A stretch of 64,000 bases of DNA from Paludibacter sp. (GCA_031292575.1 JARLGX010000010.1:122235-186234), one strand, 5' to 3'. Positions 1 through 8,755 are shown, numbered from the stretch's first letter. The notes: a model not told the origin generated them from the sequence alone. Numbers and translations: made by a program.

Positions 1-1182
1 CATAAATAAGTAGCTTAGAAATATGTATAAAGCAGATTGAGCTAATTGTGACCGTTGAGACATATCTTTCAAACTGGATACGGCAACCATCCCGATTGCG
101 ATTTGGAGGAGCACAAATTTAAAAGCATTATCGACCATAAAAGCTATGATCAACATGGTAATAATATGTGCAAATAATGCAGTGCGCGAATCAAAGAAAA
201 CCCGAATAATTATAGGCAACATGGCAAAAGGAACCATGTAGTAGTTCAATGCAGTATAACGTATTGTAAACGACGCCAAACCTACCATTAATAGTATAAC
301 AATCAAGATAAAAAGCAAATTGCTAAAACTTTCGTATATTCTTGGACGGAAAAGATATATGTATAAAAAAAACAAAATAATCAGACCCAAGACCATTATT
401 ACTTCTCCGGCTACCACTAATGATGATTTTTGGAGAGTGGCTTTGCGCTTTTCAGATTCTATTTTAAAAGAATTTAAAACTAAAAATATACTTGGACTAA
501 CTATTTCACCTCTATCAATAATCCTCTCGCCCGATTGAATCATTCCGGAAGTAAGTGAAAGACTTTTCAACAGTTCATTTTTTGAAATTTCTGATTTTAA
601 ACTGTCAAATTTTAAATTTTCAGATAGATATAAATTTATGTCGTATGATTTAAGAGAATTTGGTGCATCATTCATTATTTCTTCATAAGCCGATCTGGGT
701 GTGTAAATTTTTTCAACTGCCACGGTATGAGTCACTTTATTAGGTAGTATGCACGATATATTCTGTCTATTCTCGGTTTGTAAAATATTATATTGATCTA
801 CCGAGATTATGCCTGAAGAATATATTTTTTTAAATTTGTTTTTTATATAATTCGGTATATTCGGATTACTTTCTCCTTTTTCTTTCAAATTTGCATACAA
901 TTTGCCTAACTGTATCCTTATAACCGAAGTGTCTAATTTGTAAAAAGGAGTGTAATCTTTCAATATCTCTGCTTTTTCTTTTGCAATTTGTTGATCGCTT
1001 TTATAAATTGGAAAATCAAAAGAAGCTGTAATTAACTCATACGACCAGGGTTTTCCAATTTCAAATTGATATTTAAATTTGTCTTCCGAAGGATAAAGAA
1101 AAACAATTAATACTACCAAACAAGCAAATAAACCGGCTTTTCCTATATTTTGAAGTTGAGGTGGAGTTATTTTTAATTTCAT
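1..1182 (-). CDS. 7TM-HD family membrane protein (PgpH-like), 3' part cut off by window edge
   Basis: An open frame runs from an ATG at 1182 to base 1 (394 codons visible) without a stop, so the C-terminal part lies outside the window. The visible part has one N-terminal membrane segment (about residues 14-30), a roughly 250-residue extracytoplasmic region, then at least four hydrophobic helices. This is the layout of the 7TMR-HDED family, whose members end in a cytoplasmic HD phosphohydrolase domain; some (PgpH) hydrolyse cyclic di-AMP. The extracellular domain has the family-like stretch SGERIIDRGEIV before the first membrane helix of the bundle. The HD domain cannot be seen here, so the enzymatic role is inferred from the family. 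No strong promoter box is visible upstream. Confidence 0.8.
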   Translation of the reverse strand, partial: MKLKITPPQLQNIGKAGLFACLVVLIVFLYPSEDKFKYQFEIGKPWSYELITASFDFPIYKSDQQIAKEKAEILKDYTPFYKLDTSVIRIQLGKLYANLKEKGESNPNIPNYIKNKFKKIYSSGIISVDQYNILQTENRQNISCILPNKVTHTVAVEKIYTPRSAYEEIMNDAPNSLKSYDINLYLSENLKFDSLKSEISKNELLKSLSLTSGMIQSGERIIDRGEIVSPSIFLVLNSFKIESEKRKATLQKSSLVVAGEVIMVLGLIILFFLYIYLFRPRIYESFSNLLFILIVILLMVGLASFTIRYTALNYYMVPFAMLPIIIRVFFDSRTALFAHIITMLIIAFMVDNAFKFVLLQIAIGMVAVSSLKDMSQRSQLAQSALYIFLSYLFM

Positions 1183-1275
1183 ATTGGCTCTTTTAATTAA
1201 AAGTACAGTTTATAAGAAAAACGCCGAAAATTACGAAAAAATTCCTTAATAGAATCGACATTTGTAAACTTTCCG

Positions 1276-1283
1276 TATTTTTG
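1276..1283 (+). promoter_or_regulatory. Candidate -7 box for the C40 peptidase gene
   Basis: TATTTTTG fits TAnnTTTG and lies in the divergent intergenic region. A TTTG at 1261-1264 is present, but its 11-base spacing is too short for a normal -33 element, so this is a weak call. Confidence 0.35.
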
Positions 1284-1348
1284 TCAAAAAATTAGTTCTT
1301 ACGTATGTCAATCAGACAGTCAGACTGTCCCAATTCAACTCGAAATTT

Positions 1349-2125
1349 ATGATCGGAATTGTAACTACCCCTCTTGTTCCACTTCGCGAAAGCGATAATG
1401 AGCGAAGTGAATTATATTCACAACTTCTTTTTGGAGAACGCGTTGAAATTCTTGAAACTCGTGAACGTTGGCTGCTTGTCCGAAACATTTATGATAGTTA
1501 TGAAGGGTGGGTCGATCGTAAAATGATACAAATTTTGCACCCTTCGGAAGATAAACGCATTGCAGAAGCAAGTAGATATTTTGTTCAGGTTCCGTTATTG
1601 ATTTGTGATAAAACCACTTGCAATGAGAAAATGTTCTTACCGGGTGGAGGTTTATTGCCTGATATGATTGACGGAAAATTCACAATTGAAAATGAAACTT
1701 ACCAAATACATGTTTCTGAAAATAGTTTAAATAATGAAATTAGTGGACAGAGAATTGTAAATCTGGCTATGCAATATCTCAACGCACCTTATTTATGGGG
1801 TGGTAAAAGCGTGTTTGGAATTGACTGTTCAGGATTGGTTCAGGTAGTTTTTGCCATGGTTGGTATTCCATTATTGCGGGATGCATCCCAACAGGTGGAT
1901 TCGGGTAAAGTGATTGATTTCCTCAACGAAGTAAAAGCAGGTGATCTGGCTTTTTTCGAAAACGTAGATGGGAAAATAATTCATGTTGGTATCATGCTCA
2001 ATTCGAATCAAATAATTCATTCTTCAGGTTGGGTAAAGATTGAAACTATTGATTCACAAGGAATTATTTCATCAAAAACAGGTGACTACACTCATAATCT
2101 TCGTGTAGTGAAGCGGATAATTTAG
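1349..2125 (+). CDS. C40 family peptidase (SH3b + NlpC/P60), gamma-D-glutamyl-diamino acid endopeptidase type
   Basis: 258 aa. An N-terminal bacterial SH3 segment (about residues 3-60, with the WLLVR and EGWV strands) and a linker domain lead to an NlpC/P60 domain from about residue 133. The catalytic Cys is C160 in DCSGL, with His at 212 (HVGI) and a third polar residue H224 (IIHSSG), so the catalytic set is complete. Family members of this architecture (YkfC type) cleave the gamma-D-Glu to diamino-acid bond of cell-wall peptides during recycling. No signal peptide is visible, which fits a cytoplasmic recycling enzyme, although an unrecognised export route cannot be excluded. A TATTTTTG box lies 66 bases upstream of the start. 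It is divergent from the PgpH-like gene. Confidence 0.85.
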   Translation: MIGIVTTPLVPLRESDNERSELYSQLLFGERVEILETRERWLLVRNIYDSYEGWVDRKMIQILHPSEDKRIAEASRYFVQVPLLICDKTTCNEKMFLPGGGLLPDMIDGKFTIENETYQIHVSENSLNNEISGQRIVNLAMQYLNAPYLWGGKSVFGIDCSGLVQVVFAMVGIPLLRDASQQVDSGKVIDFLNEVKAGDLAFFENVDGKIIHVGIMLNSNQIIHSSGWVKIETIDSQGIISSKTGDYTHNLRVVKRII

Positions 2126-2227
2126 AAATTAAAATAAGAATTTAAAGTCCTGAATCCGCTAATATCAAAATATCTTTTCCCTTCCTTGTAATATTTTTCT
2201 ACCTTTCACGTCATATTAATAAACGGG

Positions 2228-2271
2228 ATACTTATTGAGCAATCAAGAACACATTATTTCGCAATAAGTAT
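2228..2271. repeat. 10-bp inverted repeat upstream of the ECF sigma gene
   Basis: ATACTTATTG (2228-2237) is repeated in inverse as CAATAAGTAT (2262-2271) with 24 bases between. It ends 41 bases before the sigma factor start. It could be an operator or a leader hairpin; nothing in the sequence decides which. Confidence 0.5.
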
Positions 2272-2312
2272 TCATAAATTGTCAACTCATTCTTGTCGAT
2301 TTTTAAAAGTGT

Positions 2313-2831
2313 ATGGATTCAGCTCAATTTAACAATCAAATTCTCGCACTTTCCGATAAACTGTATCGATTGGCAAAATCGATTTTGCGGAATGTAGAGG
2401 CTGCGCAGGATGCTGTGCAAGATTTGAGTTTGAAGTTGTGGGAAAAGCGTGTGAAGCTCGATGAAGTTGAGAATATTCAGGCTTTTACGATGAGAGCAAT
2501 GCGAAACCTGTGTTTGGATACGATTAGACAGCAACATGATGAAGATGAATTTCCAAACGAAATGGAATTTATTGAACCAAATCCGCATCAGCAAATTGAA
2601 CAAAAAGATTTAGTAAACCGGATCAGGGAAATGATTGATAATTTACCTGAATTACAACGAACTATTATCAGAATGCGTGATGTAGAAGGGCTTGAACTAT
2701 ATGAGATAGCTTATATTACGACGCTTACTGAAAATGCCGTGAGCGTTAATTTATCGAGAGCGCGACAAAAAATCAGAGAACAAATTCTTAAAGAACAAAA
2801 AATAGTGGAGGAAACTGTATGGAAAAGATGA
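2313..2831 (+). CDS. RNA polymerase sigma-70 factor, ECF subfamily
   Basis: 172 aa, normal for an ECF sigma factor. Region 2 is recognisable at about residues 12-75 (LYRLAKSILRN...AQDAVQDLSLKLW, then FTMRAMRNLCLDTIR) and region 4 at about 110-160, with the helix-turn-helix ELYEIAYITTLTENAVSVNLSRARQKIRE. It should direct RNA polymerase to a small regulon. It overlaps the next gene by 13 bases, so the two are probably translationally coupled; that next gene has the organisation of a membrane anti-sigma factor. Target promoters cannot be read from this window, though the two DUF4252 genes downstream are the obvious candidates. Confidence 0.92.
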   Translation: MDSAQFNNQILALSDKLYRLAKSILRNVEAAQDAVQDLSLKLWEKRVKLDEVENIQAFTMRAMRNLCLDTIRQQHDEDEFPNEMEFIEPNPHQQIEQKDLVNRIREMIDNLPELQRTIIRMRDVEGLELYEIAYITTLTENAVSVNLSRARQKIREQILKEQKIVEETVWKR

Positions 2832-3307
2832 GTGAATTAATTGAAAAGTATTTTCGGGGCGAAACAACACTGGCAGAAGAAATAACCCTAAACGATTACT
2901 TTAAATCTGGGGATATTAAGGCCGAACATGTGGTTTACCAATATTTATTCGAGGCGTTTGATTTGGAAAGAAACGAAAAGATAGAAGTGCCATTGAAAAC
3001 ATTCGAAGTGTTCCCGAGCCGACGAAAGAACATATGGTTGAAAACTTTATCGTATTCCGGAATAGCAGCAGCTCTCGTGTTCGCATTGTGGATTCAGCGT
3101 CCGCACCGTTCTGATGATTTTGCAATTATTTCCGGAAAAAGAATTGAAAACCAGGAATATGTGAAAAAATATGCGACTGCAAAACTGAATAAAGTAAATG
3201 ATATTTTGAGAAGCAGTATGGAACCATTACAAAGCCTGAATAAAGTAAAAAAAGCCATGAAGCCTTTGCGTGATATGCCTGATTTAAAAAATGAAACTAC
3301 AGAATAA
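2819..3307 (+). CDS. Single-pass membrane protein, probable anti-sigma factor
   Basis: 162 aa. The N-terminal cytoplasmic part (MSELIEKYFRGETTLAEE...LNDYF) resembles the short zinc-finger-less N-termini commonly encoded next to ECF sigma genes in Bacteroidetes. One transmembrane helix follows at about residues 75-92 and the remaining 70 residues would be periplasmic. GGAGG about 7 bases before the ATG at 2819 supports this start; an in-frame ATG at 2828 is the alternative. The overlap with the sigma gene supports an anti-sigma role, but there is no direct sequence signature, so the function is inferred from context. Confidence 0.65.
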   Translation: MEKMSELIEKYFRGETTLAEEITLNDYFKSGDIKAEHVVYQYLFEAFDLERNEKIEVPLKTFEVFPSRRKNIWLKTLSYSGIAAALVFALWIQRPHRSDDFAIISGKRIENQEYVKKYATAKLNKVNDILRSSMEPLQSLNKVKKAMKPLRDMPDLKNETTE

Positions 3308-3323
3308 TAACCCTATTATTGAA

Positions 3324-3839
3324 ATGAGTATGAAAAAATTAATGATTTTTGTTGCTGCCTTTACTATAATGGCTTCAACTGTACATTCTCAGAATTTGAA
3401 AGAATTTTTTAATAATTACAACAAAGACAGTCGATTTGAAAGTGTGACTGTAGGTCGGTTTTTACTAACATTACCGTTGATATTTGGCAATTTAGATAAA
3501 AGTGACCGGGAATTTATAGCATGTATTCACAGGGTTAATGTTTTAAGTTCTGCATCAGTTGTTGAACCTGCATTTTCAGCAATAGTTTTAACTGATTTGA
3601 ATAAAATTATTAGAAATGGAAATTTTGAGAGCTTAGTTGAAGTGAACGATAAAGGAGAAAAAGTAAATGTATATTATCACATTAATAGAACTATAATCTC
3701 TGATTTATTGGTTGTTGTCAATGAGAAAGATGAAATGAATATTGTTTTGATAAACGGTAAACTCACAAAAAACATGATCGATAAATATCAAAATGAATTA
3801 GCGAATAACTCTTCAAACTTACCAATAAGCTTACATTAA
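3324..3839 (+). CDS. DUF4252 domain-containing secreted protein (copy 1)
   Basis: 171 aa from the ATG at 3324 (the ATG at 3330 is nearly as good; a longer frame from 3291 would overlap the upstream gene and hide the signal peptide). The N-terminus is a typical signal peptide, MKKLMIFVAAF..STVHSQ, followed by a DUF4252 domain. It is a paralogue of the next gene: both share the pattern FFNNYNKDSRFE.VTVG, a central DLN(K/Q)I...GNFE block and a C-terminal INGKL/ISGKM strand. No biochemical function is established for DUF4252. Its position behind an ECF sigma and a probable anti-sigma gene suggests an envelope protein under their control. Confidence 0.75.
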   Translation: MSMKKLMIFVAAFTIMASTVHSQNLKEFFNNYNKDSRFESVTVGRFLLTLPLIFGNLDKSDREFIACIHRVNVLSSASVVEPAFSAIVLTDLNKIIRNGNFESLVEVNDKGEKVNVYYHINRTIISDLLVVVNEKDEMNIVLINGKLTKNMIDKYQNELANNSSNLPISLH

Positions 3840-3851
3840 ATAAAAAAAAAC

Positions 3852-4346
3852 ATGAAAAAAATTATGACATTAATAGCTGTACTATTTTTTGTAGCAGCAA
3901 TTCAGGCTCAAACCCTTCAAAGCCTGTTCGATAAATACGGAAACGATGAGCGTTTTGAATACGTTTCTGTTGGAAAGGGAATGATGAATATGGCATCTGC
4001 CTTTGGTGGAATGGTTAAAAACGACAAAGAATTGATTTCTAAAATGACAGGAATAAAAATCCTTACATTAAATCAAAACTCAGATTCACCACTTATGAAA
4101 TCAGTAACCAGGGATTTGAATCAGATTGTAGAAAAAGGAAACTTCGAAACTGCCGTTGAAGCACGTGAAAAAGGTGAAAATGTTCATATTTATTATCGCG
4201 TAATGGGGAACGACAATGCAGATCTACTGATTGTTACCAAAGAAAAAGATGAATTTAGCGTTATCTGGATTAGTGGAAAAATGTCTAAAGAAGAAATGAT
4301 GAAGACATTTTCGGCGACAGGTGAAAAATTAAAATCTTTAGGATAG
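3852..4346 (+). CDS. DUF4252 domain-containing secreted protein (copy 2)
   Basis: 164 aa with a signal peptide (MKKIMTLIAVLFFVAAIQAQ) and a DUF4252 domain: LFDKYGNDERFEYVSVGKGMMNMA near the start, DLNQIVEKGNFETAVEAREKG in the middle, then an alternating beta pattern to the C-terminus. It lies 12 bases after its paralogue in the same direction, so the pair is a tandem duplication within one operon. This copy keeps the charged consensus better than the first (for example AFGGMVKNDKELISKMTGIK). A strong bidirectional terminator follows. Function unknown. Confidence 0.85.
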   Translation: MKKIMTLIAVLFFVAAIQAQTLQSLFDKYGNDERFEYVSVGKGMMNMASAFGGMVKNDKELISKMTGIKILTLNQNSDSPLMKSVTRDLNQIVEKGNFETAVEAREKGENVHIYYRVMGNDNADLLIVTKEKDEFSVIWISGKMSKEEMMKTFSATGEKLKSLG

Positions 4347-4385
4347 AATAATAATTGTTTTTTTCTTCTTTAATTATACGGTGTT

Positions 4386-4420
4386 AAAAACCAACTCGTT
4401 GTGATAATGAGTTGGTTTTT
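4386..4420. terminator. Bidirectional intrinsic terminator
   Basis: Perfect 12-bp stem (AAAAACCAACTC at 4386-4397, complement at 4409-4420) with an 11-base loop. A- and T-runs on both sides serve the DUF4252 operon on + and the lysE gene on -. Confidence 0.9.
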
Positions 4421-5042
4421 ATTTTATCAAGTCTAAAACAAACCCGACACAACCAAGTGTTAGAATAATTACACCGGTTATTTGGTTAATAATTTTCAAT
4501 TCTCGCATATTCAATTTATTTTTAAATCTGCTTACAAGAAAAGTTAGCAAACTCCACCATAAAAGTGCACCTCCTAATATTGAAAGTATTCCGCAAATAG
4601 AAACAAACAAAGTGGTTTGGTTACCAATAAATTCGAAACGGGCAAAAAGAGCTATTAATACAAATAAAACTAATGGATTTGAAAATGTAAGACCAAATGA
4701 AGTTGCAAAATCCCCTACCAGGCTATGTTTAATTGTTTCATTTGGTTTAGGTTGGGTGGCAGGGTTTGCTCTGTAAATATACCATCCAAAAAAAGCAACC
4801 ACCAAACTACCAATGAGTTGTATAATAAACCGATGACCCTCAATGAAATCTAATACAAAACTTAAAGAAAATAGTGTAATAACAGTATAGATTAAATCGG
4901 AAGTTGTTGCTCCAAGCCCCGTTGCAATTCCATGTTTCTGACCTCTGTTCAGGGTTCGTTGAATGGTAAGCATACCTATTGGACCTAAAGGTACAGAAAT
5001 ACATAAACCAATTAAAATTCCCTTTATTATAATTTCAATCAT
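4419..5042 (-). CDS. LysE family translocator
   Basis: 207 aa, the usual length for LysE/RhtB exporters, with about six membrane helices. The N-terminal family signature is clear: GLCISVPLGPIGMLTIQRTLNRGQKHGIATGLGATTSDLIYT. These inner-membrane proteins export amino acids or related metabolites; the substrate cannot be told from sequence. It is last in a minus-strand run after the Tat/ferredoxin genes but has its own TATCTTTG box 24 bases upstream of its start, so it may be transcribed independently. Its stop overlaps the terminator stem shared with the converging DUF4252 operon. Confidence 0.9.
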   Translation of the reverse strand: MIEIIIKGILIGLCISVPLGPIGMLTIQRTLNRGQKHGIATGLGATTSDLIYTVITLFSLSFVLDFIEGHRFIIQLIGSLVVAFFGWYIYRANPATQPKPNETIKHSLVGDFATSFGLTFSNPLVLFVLIALFARFEFIGNQTTLFVSICGILSILGGALLWWSLLTFLVSRFKNKLNMRELKIINQITGVIILTLGCVGFVLDLIK

Positions 5043-5065
5043 CTGCTGTTTTATTGTTTGCTATG

Positions 5066-5073
5066 CAAAGATA
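5066..5073 (-). promoter_or_regulatory. Candidate -7 box of the lysE-family gene
   Basis: CAAAGATA on + is TATCTTTG on -, the standard Bacteroidetes -7 element, 24 bases before the start codon. A TTG-only -33 match lies about 22 bases further upstream. Confidence 0.5.
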
Positions 5074-5146
5074 GCTTTTTTTTGCAATCAACACACAACC
5101 TGAAATCCATTATTGAGGATTTTTATAATACTTCACGGACTAAAAC

Positions 5147-6679
5147 TTAAAATCCGAAAGTGTCAATTTTTTTATCAAATTTTTTTGCTTCCGCAGGTTT
5201 TTTAGCTCTGATTTGGGTTGTATTTCCTTCAACATAAATGGCTTGATAAGGACGAGCCGGACAAATAGATTCACAAGCACCACAACCAATACAAATGTCT
5301 TCAGTCACTTGAGGGATGGTCAATCCGTTTTTATAAGGAATCATATGCACTGCCTGAGTGGGACAGTGTTCGGAACATGCTCCGCAATCTTTCTCTTCTT
5401 TATAAACAACGCATAAATCTTTACGAAAATTGGCAACACCAATTTGGATTAATTTCTTTTCTTCAATTGGAAGTTTACGCAAAGCACCTGTTGGACAAAC
5501 GGTTGAACAGATAGTGCAATCGTAAGAACAAAAAACATGTGTTGAAAAAACTAAATGTGGTTGAGTAATTCCGGTTATACCATATTGCAGTGCGGCAGGT
5601 TTCAGAACTTGCATAGGGCACTTAGTCACACAAAGCTGGCAACCTGTGCAATGGTCATTAAAATGCTTAATATCAAAGGCTCCCGGAGGCATAATTGGTT
5701 TGCGTGAAAGCATTGAATCGTTTTTACCGACTAACTTTCCGGTTTTTGCAAAAGCAATCGTTGTTAGAGCTGCTCCCGATGCCAACAAGAAAGTTCTTCT
5801 ACCATTATTAATTTTATTTTCAATAGGTTGAATCGCTTCCTTTTTGTATCGATACACATATTTGATCCCATTCTTTTTGCAGGTTCCAATGCAATCGAAA
5901 CAGCTTACACAGCGTGAATCATCTACTTTTTTAGCTGTGCTGTCGATGCATTCCGATTTACAATGTTTTTGGCATACGCCACAACTGTTGCAAGTTGATT
6001 CGTCAATTGTAATGTGGAAGAGAGAAACCTTAGATAGCAGTCCAAGTGCCGTTCCAACCGGACAAATAGTATTGCAATACAATCTGCCGCGAAACCATGA
6101 TAATACAGCAACCAAAATAAAAAAGAACAAGGAAATACCGAATGCAATAGGAACAAAACCGACTTGTTCGACCTCGTACAACGAATAGTTTCCTATTTTG
6201 CCTAAGATATGAACTAATCCGTTGTTTCCCCATATGACAAAAGGCCGGAACAGCTGCGAAACTATGCGACCAAAATTGCTGTAAGGATCGAGCAATAAAA
6301 CAAAATACGAGCTTCCAAAAATGAAAGCAATAATGGTGATAGCTAAAATTGAGTATCGAAGAATATTCTGTGGTTTTGAATACTTAAAACGGAATTTCTT
6401 TGACTTTTTTTTGAAAAAACGCGATTTCCATGATATTACATCCTGAAGAATCCCCAACGGACAAATGCTTGAACAATAAACACGTCCGAATAACAGACTC
6501 AAAACCAGCAATAAACCAATTACAACCAGATTCAACGATAATAATGCCGGAATCCATTGAATACTTAATAATTGATGTAGATGCGTGGGTAATTTCCCTG
6601 TAAAATCAAGAAAAAATAAAAGTATTGGTAGAAAAAATAACAAAGATAAAGCGACACGAATGTTTTTCAGGAACTTCAT
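5147..6679 (-). CDS. Membrane polyferredoxin, NapH-NapG-like fusion
   Basis: 510 aa. The N-terminal half resembles NapH/CcoG-type membrane ferredoxins: four or five helices, two cytoplasmic CxxxCP motifs (C69-C73, C202-C206), then two 4Fe-4S motifs (about residues 230-267). A twin-arginine segment follows at R294-R295 (NGRRTFLLASGAALTT), and then a NapG-like periplasmic ferredoxin region: PPGAFD at 331-336 and further cysteine motifs at about 344-354, 384-395, 432-439 and 463-473. NapH and NapG are separate proteins in nitrate-reductase systems, where they pass quinol electrons to periplasmic acceptors. Here they appear joined in one chain. Neighbouring tatA, tatC and a Tat-signal DUF362 gene fit export of the C-terminal half. 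The electron acceptor is unknown; no napA-type reductase is in the window. Confidence 0.85.
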   Translation of the reverse strand: MKFLKNIRVALSLLFFLPILLFFLDFTGKLPTHLHQLLSIQWIPALLSLNLVVIGLLLVLSLLFGRVYCSSICPLGILQDVISWKSRFFKKKSKKFRFKYSKPQNILRYSILAITIIAFIFGSSYFVLLLDPYSNFGRIVSQLFRPFVIWGNNGLVHILGKIGNYSLYEVEQVGFVPIAFGISLFFFILVAVLSWFRGRLYCNTICPVGTALGLLSKVSLFHITIDESTCNSCGVCQKHCKSECIDSTAKKVDDSRCVSCFDCIGTCKKNGIKYVYRYKKEAIQPIENKINNGRRTFLLASGAALTTIAFAKTGKLVGKNDSMLSRKPIMPPGAFDIKHFNDHCTGCQLCVTKCPMQVLKPAALQYGITGITQPHLVFSTHVFCSYDCTICSTVCPTGALRKLPIEEKKLIQIGVANFRKDLCVVYKEEKDCGACSEHCPTQAVHMIPYKNGLTIPQVTEDICIGCGACESICPARPYQAIYVEGNTTQIRAKKPAEAKKFDKKIDTFGF

Positions 6680-6732
6680 AGAAAACTATTGAAATATTTT
6701 TTAATGGTACTGTTTATGGGAAGCTATGCAGA

Positions 6733-7665
6733 TTATATTTTTATACGTTTTATATTCAGCTTCTCAAGATTTTCAGTACCAACCCTGAGTTTTTCTGCTA
6801 ATCCAATATAACGCACATCTTTCAAATCGGTAGGTCTGACTTGAGAAAATAATTTCAGAGCAGCTGTGTCGGCGGCAACAAAGTCGTGCGATACAATTAA
6901 TGATTTAAGTAAAACAACATCAGATTCCGACTTTCCCTGAGGTCCGTTTGATTTCATAATACGGTATGCATCAACTATATTCAGTGCGGGACTTTTGTGA
7001 AAAGTAGCTATATCGGCAATGCATTGATGTAAATCGTGATTATGAAAATAACTCCTGTCCCAAACAATTCCCATCAGATTTTTCATCGAAATAGTATTTT
7101 TTGCACCACCATGATGTTTCAGAATTGGCACATTAAACCACACGTCGCAGTCAAGTAATGCTTGATGAATCTTTGCACTTTTCAAGTTCACTCCACGTGG
7201 TAATTCAACTTCCTTAAAATAAGATTCATCGTTTGCAGGAACCATTCTTCCTCCAGCCGCGGTAACAGCTTTTTCAATGCCACTATTTGTATAACTTTTT
7301 TTCCAATCGTGGCATGTGTTATCGAACACAATTACTTCCGAAGCTCCTGCGCTTTTGCAGAGCCTTACTAATGTACCAACAAGTTCAGGATTAGTATTGG
7401 CAGCCAGTTCCGGTTTTCTGTCCCAACCAATATTTGGTTTAATCACAACTTTCTGTCCACTTTTTACGAAATGTCCAATGCCACCAAATTCTTTTAAGGC
7501 ACGGGTCAACATAACCCCAGGTTCTCCACCCATAACAGCTACTAAATCAGGTTCGGTATGAACTGCAAGTTTTTTACCCGAAATTACTGAACCGAGCGCA
7601 TTAGTTTTGAAAACAGAGGCAAGGCTGATTATGGCTGCTGATTTAAAAAAATCTCTTCGTTTCAT
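6733..7665 (-). CDS. DUF362 domain-containing protein with Tat signal
   Basis: 310 aa. The N-terminus MKRRDFFKSAAIISLASVFK is a textbook twin-arginine signal (RRDFFK). The remainder is a DUF362 domain: VMGGEPGVMLTRALKEFGG, then KPNIGWDRKPE, then VIVFDNTCHDW, then PILKHHGGAKNTISMKNLMGIVWDR. DUF362 proteins are often found next to or fused with 4Fe-4S ferredoxins, but no reaction is established. It is transcribed between tatC (35 bases upstream) and the polyferredoxin (53 bases downstream), so it is probably exported folded and works with that redox protein at the periplasmic face. Confidence 0.88.
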   Translation of the reverse strand: MKRRDFFKSAAIISLASVFKTNALGSVISGKKLAVHTEPDLVAVMGGEPGVMLTRALKEFGGIGHFVKSGQKVVIKPNIGWDRKPELAANTNPELVGTLVRLCKSAGASEVIVFDNTCHDWKKSYTNSGIEKAVTAAGGRMVPANDESYFKEVELPRGVNLKSAKIHQALLDCDVWFNVPILKHHGGAKNTISMKNLMGIVWDRSYFHNHDLHQCIADIATFHKSPALNIVDAYRIMKSNGPQGKSESDVVLLKSLIVSHDFVAADTAALKLFSQVRPTDLKDVRYIGLAEKLRVGTENLEKLNIKRIKI

Positions 7666-7700
7666 AATAAATCAATTGTAAAGTTATAAATTTTTAATGT

Positions 7701-8516
7701 CTAAATTTCGTCTTCAATTTCTATTGGTTTCTTTTTTACAACAAATGCACTAACCTCCCAAAGAGCATAAATTGGTATAAAGAATAACAAGATTGTAAAT
7801 GGATCGCCGGTTGGCGAAAAAATGGCAACAATTACAAACAATACAAAAAAAGCATGTTTTCGATATTTGGTAAAGAACTCGCGATGCAAAATGCCAAGTT
7901 GTGACAAAAACCATGCAAGTATTGGCAACTCAAATACCATTCCCATCCAAAAGCAAACCATCAGGAAAGTATCCATATACGAATCAAGTGAAACGCTTTG
8001 TTCTATAAATGTGCTAAGTTGATAGCCTGCCAAAAATCGTAACGCTAGTGGAAATACAAACGAATATCCAACTAAAACTCCAATGTAAAATAAAATATTC
8101 CCGAAGAAAAACACTCCGCCCGCGTTTTTTCGTTCGTGACTGTGAAGAGCTGGCTTAACAAACAAAAAGAGCTGATATATAACAAACGGGAAACTGAAAA
8201 CTAATGCAAACCATAACGAGGATGACATGTGAGTAAAAAACTGTGATGAAAGGTTGATGTTAATCACTTTCACTTGAAAATTACCAATACAAAAGTCAGG
8301 AAATAAAGGTACCTTTTTGCTGGCTTCGTTAAACCAACGATAAAGGAAAAAATCGTTTCGGGATGGTGCAAGTATTACATAGTTAAAAATATCCCTCATA
8401 AAAGCGAAAAAAACGATAGAAGCAATTCCAACAAACGCAGCAATGCGAAACAAGGTTTTCCGTAAATCATCCAAATGATCCCAAAACGTCATTTCTTTGT
8501 CATTCAACTCGCTCAT
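7701..8516 (-). CDS. tatC: Twin-arginine translocase subunit TatC
   Basis: 271 aa with six membrane helices and the N-terminal signature MTFWDHLDDLRKTLFRIA, the receptor region that binds twin-arginine signal peptides. The family feature FSPTGDPFTILLFFIPIYALWE near the last helices is also present. It has a somewhat longer first periplasmic loop (residues about 40-85) than enterobacterial TatC, usual in Bacteroidetes. It starts 2 bases after the tatA stop, so the two are cotranscribed. Two Tat-signal-bearing products, the DUF362 protein and the polyferredoxin, are encoded just downstream in the same direction. Confidence 0.97.
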   Translation of the reverse strand: MSELNDKEMTFWDHLDDLRKTLFRIAAFVGIASIVFFAFMRDIFNYVILAPSRNDFFLYRWFNEASKKVPLFPDFCIGNFQVKVININLSSQFFTHMSSSLWFALVFSFPFVIYQLFLFVKPALHSHERKNAGGVFFFGNILFYIGVLVGYSFVFPLALRFLAGYQLSTFIEQSVSLDSYMDTFLMVCFWMGMVFELPILAWFLSQLGILHREFFTKYRKHAFFVLFVIVAIFSPTGDPFTILLFFIPIYALWEVSAFVVKKKPIEIEDEI

Positions 8517-8518
8517 TT

Positions 8519-8755
8519 TTACTTTATTGAATCTATTTTTTCATCCTTTGTGGCTTCTTTCTTATCGTCTTTTGTTAAGTCTTTAGTTGCATCTTTAATC
8601 TCATTTTCAACTTCACTAAGTCCTTCTTTAAAACTTCTTACTCCTTTACCGAGGCCTTTCATTAATTCGGGGATTTTTTTTCCACCGAATAATAATAAAA
8701 AAATCAAAGCAAAAACAATTAATTCCCAAGGCTCGAACATTAATAAATGGTTCAT
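8519..8755 (-). CDS. tatA: Twin-arginine translocase subunit TatA/TatE
   Basis: 78 aa. It has a short N-terminal membrane helix ([25 protein letters not shown]) containing the FGGKKIPEL hinge, then an amphipathic helix ([13 protein letters not shown]) and a charged, Lys/Asp-rich tail. These are the defining features of the pore-forming TatA family. The ATG at 8740 (MFEPWEL) is a possible alternative start. There is no tatB in the window, in line with the minimal TatA-TatC systems of many Bacteroidetes. It is the first gene of the tatA-tatC-DUF362-polyferredoxin run. Confidence 0.95.
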   Translation of the reverse strand: MNHLLMFEPWELIVFALIFLLLFGGKKIPELMKGLGKGVRSFKEGLSEVENEIKDATKDLTKDDKKEATKDEKIDSIK

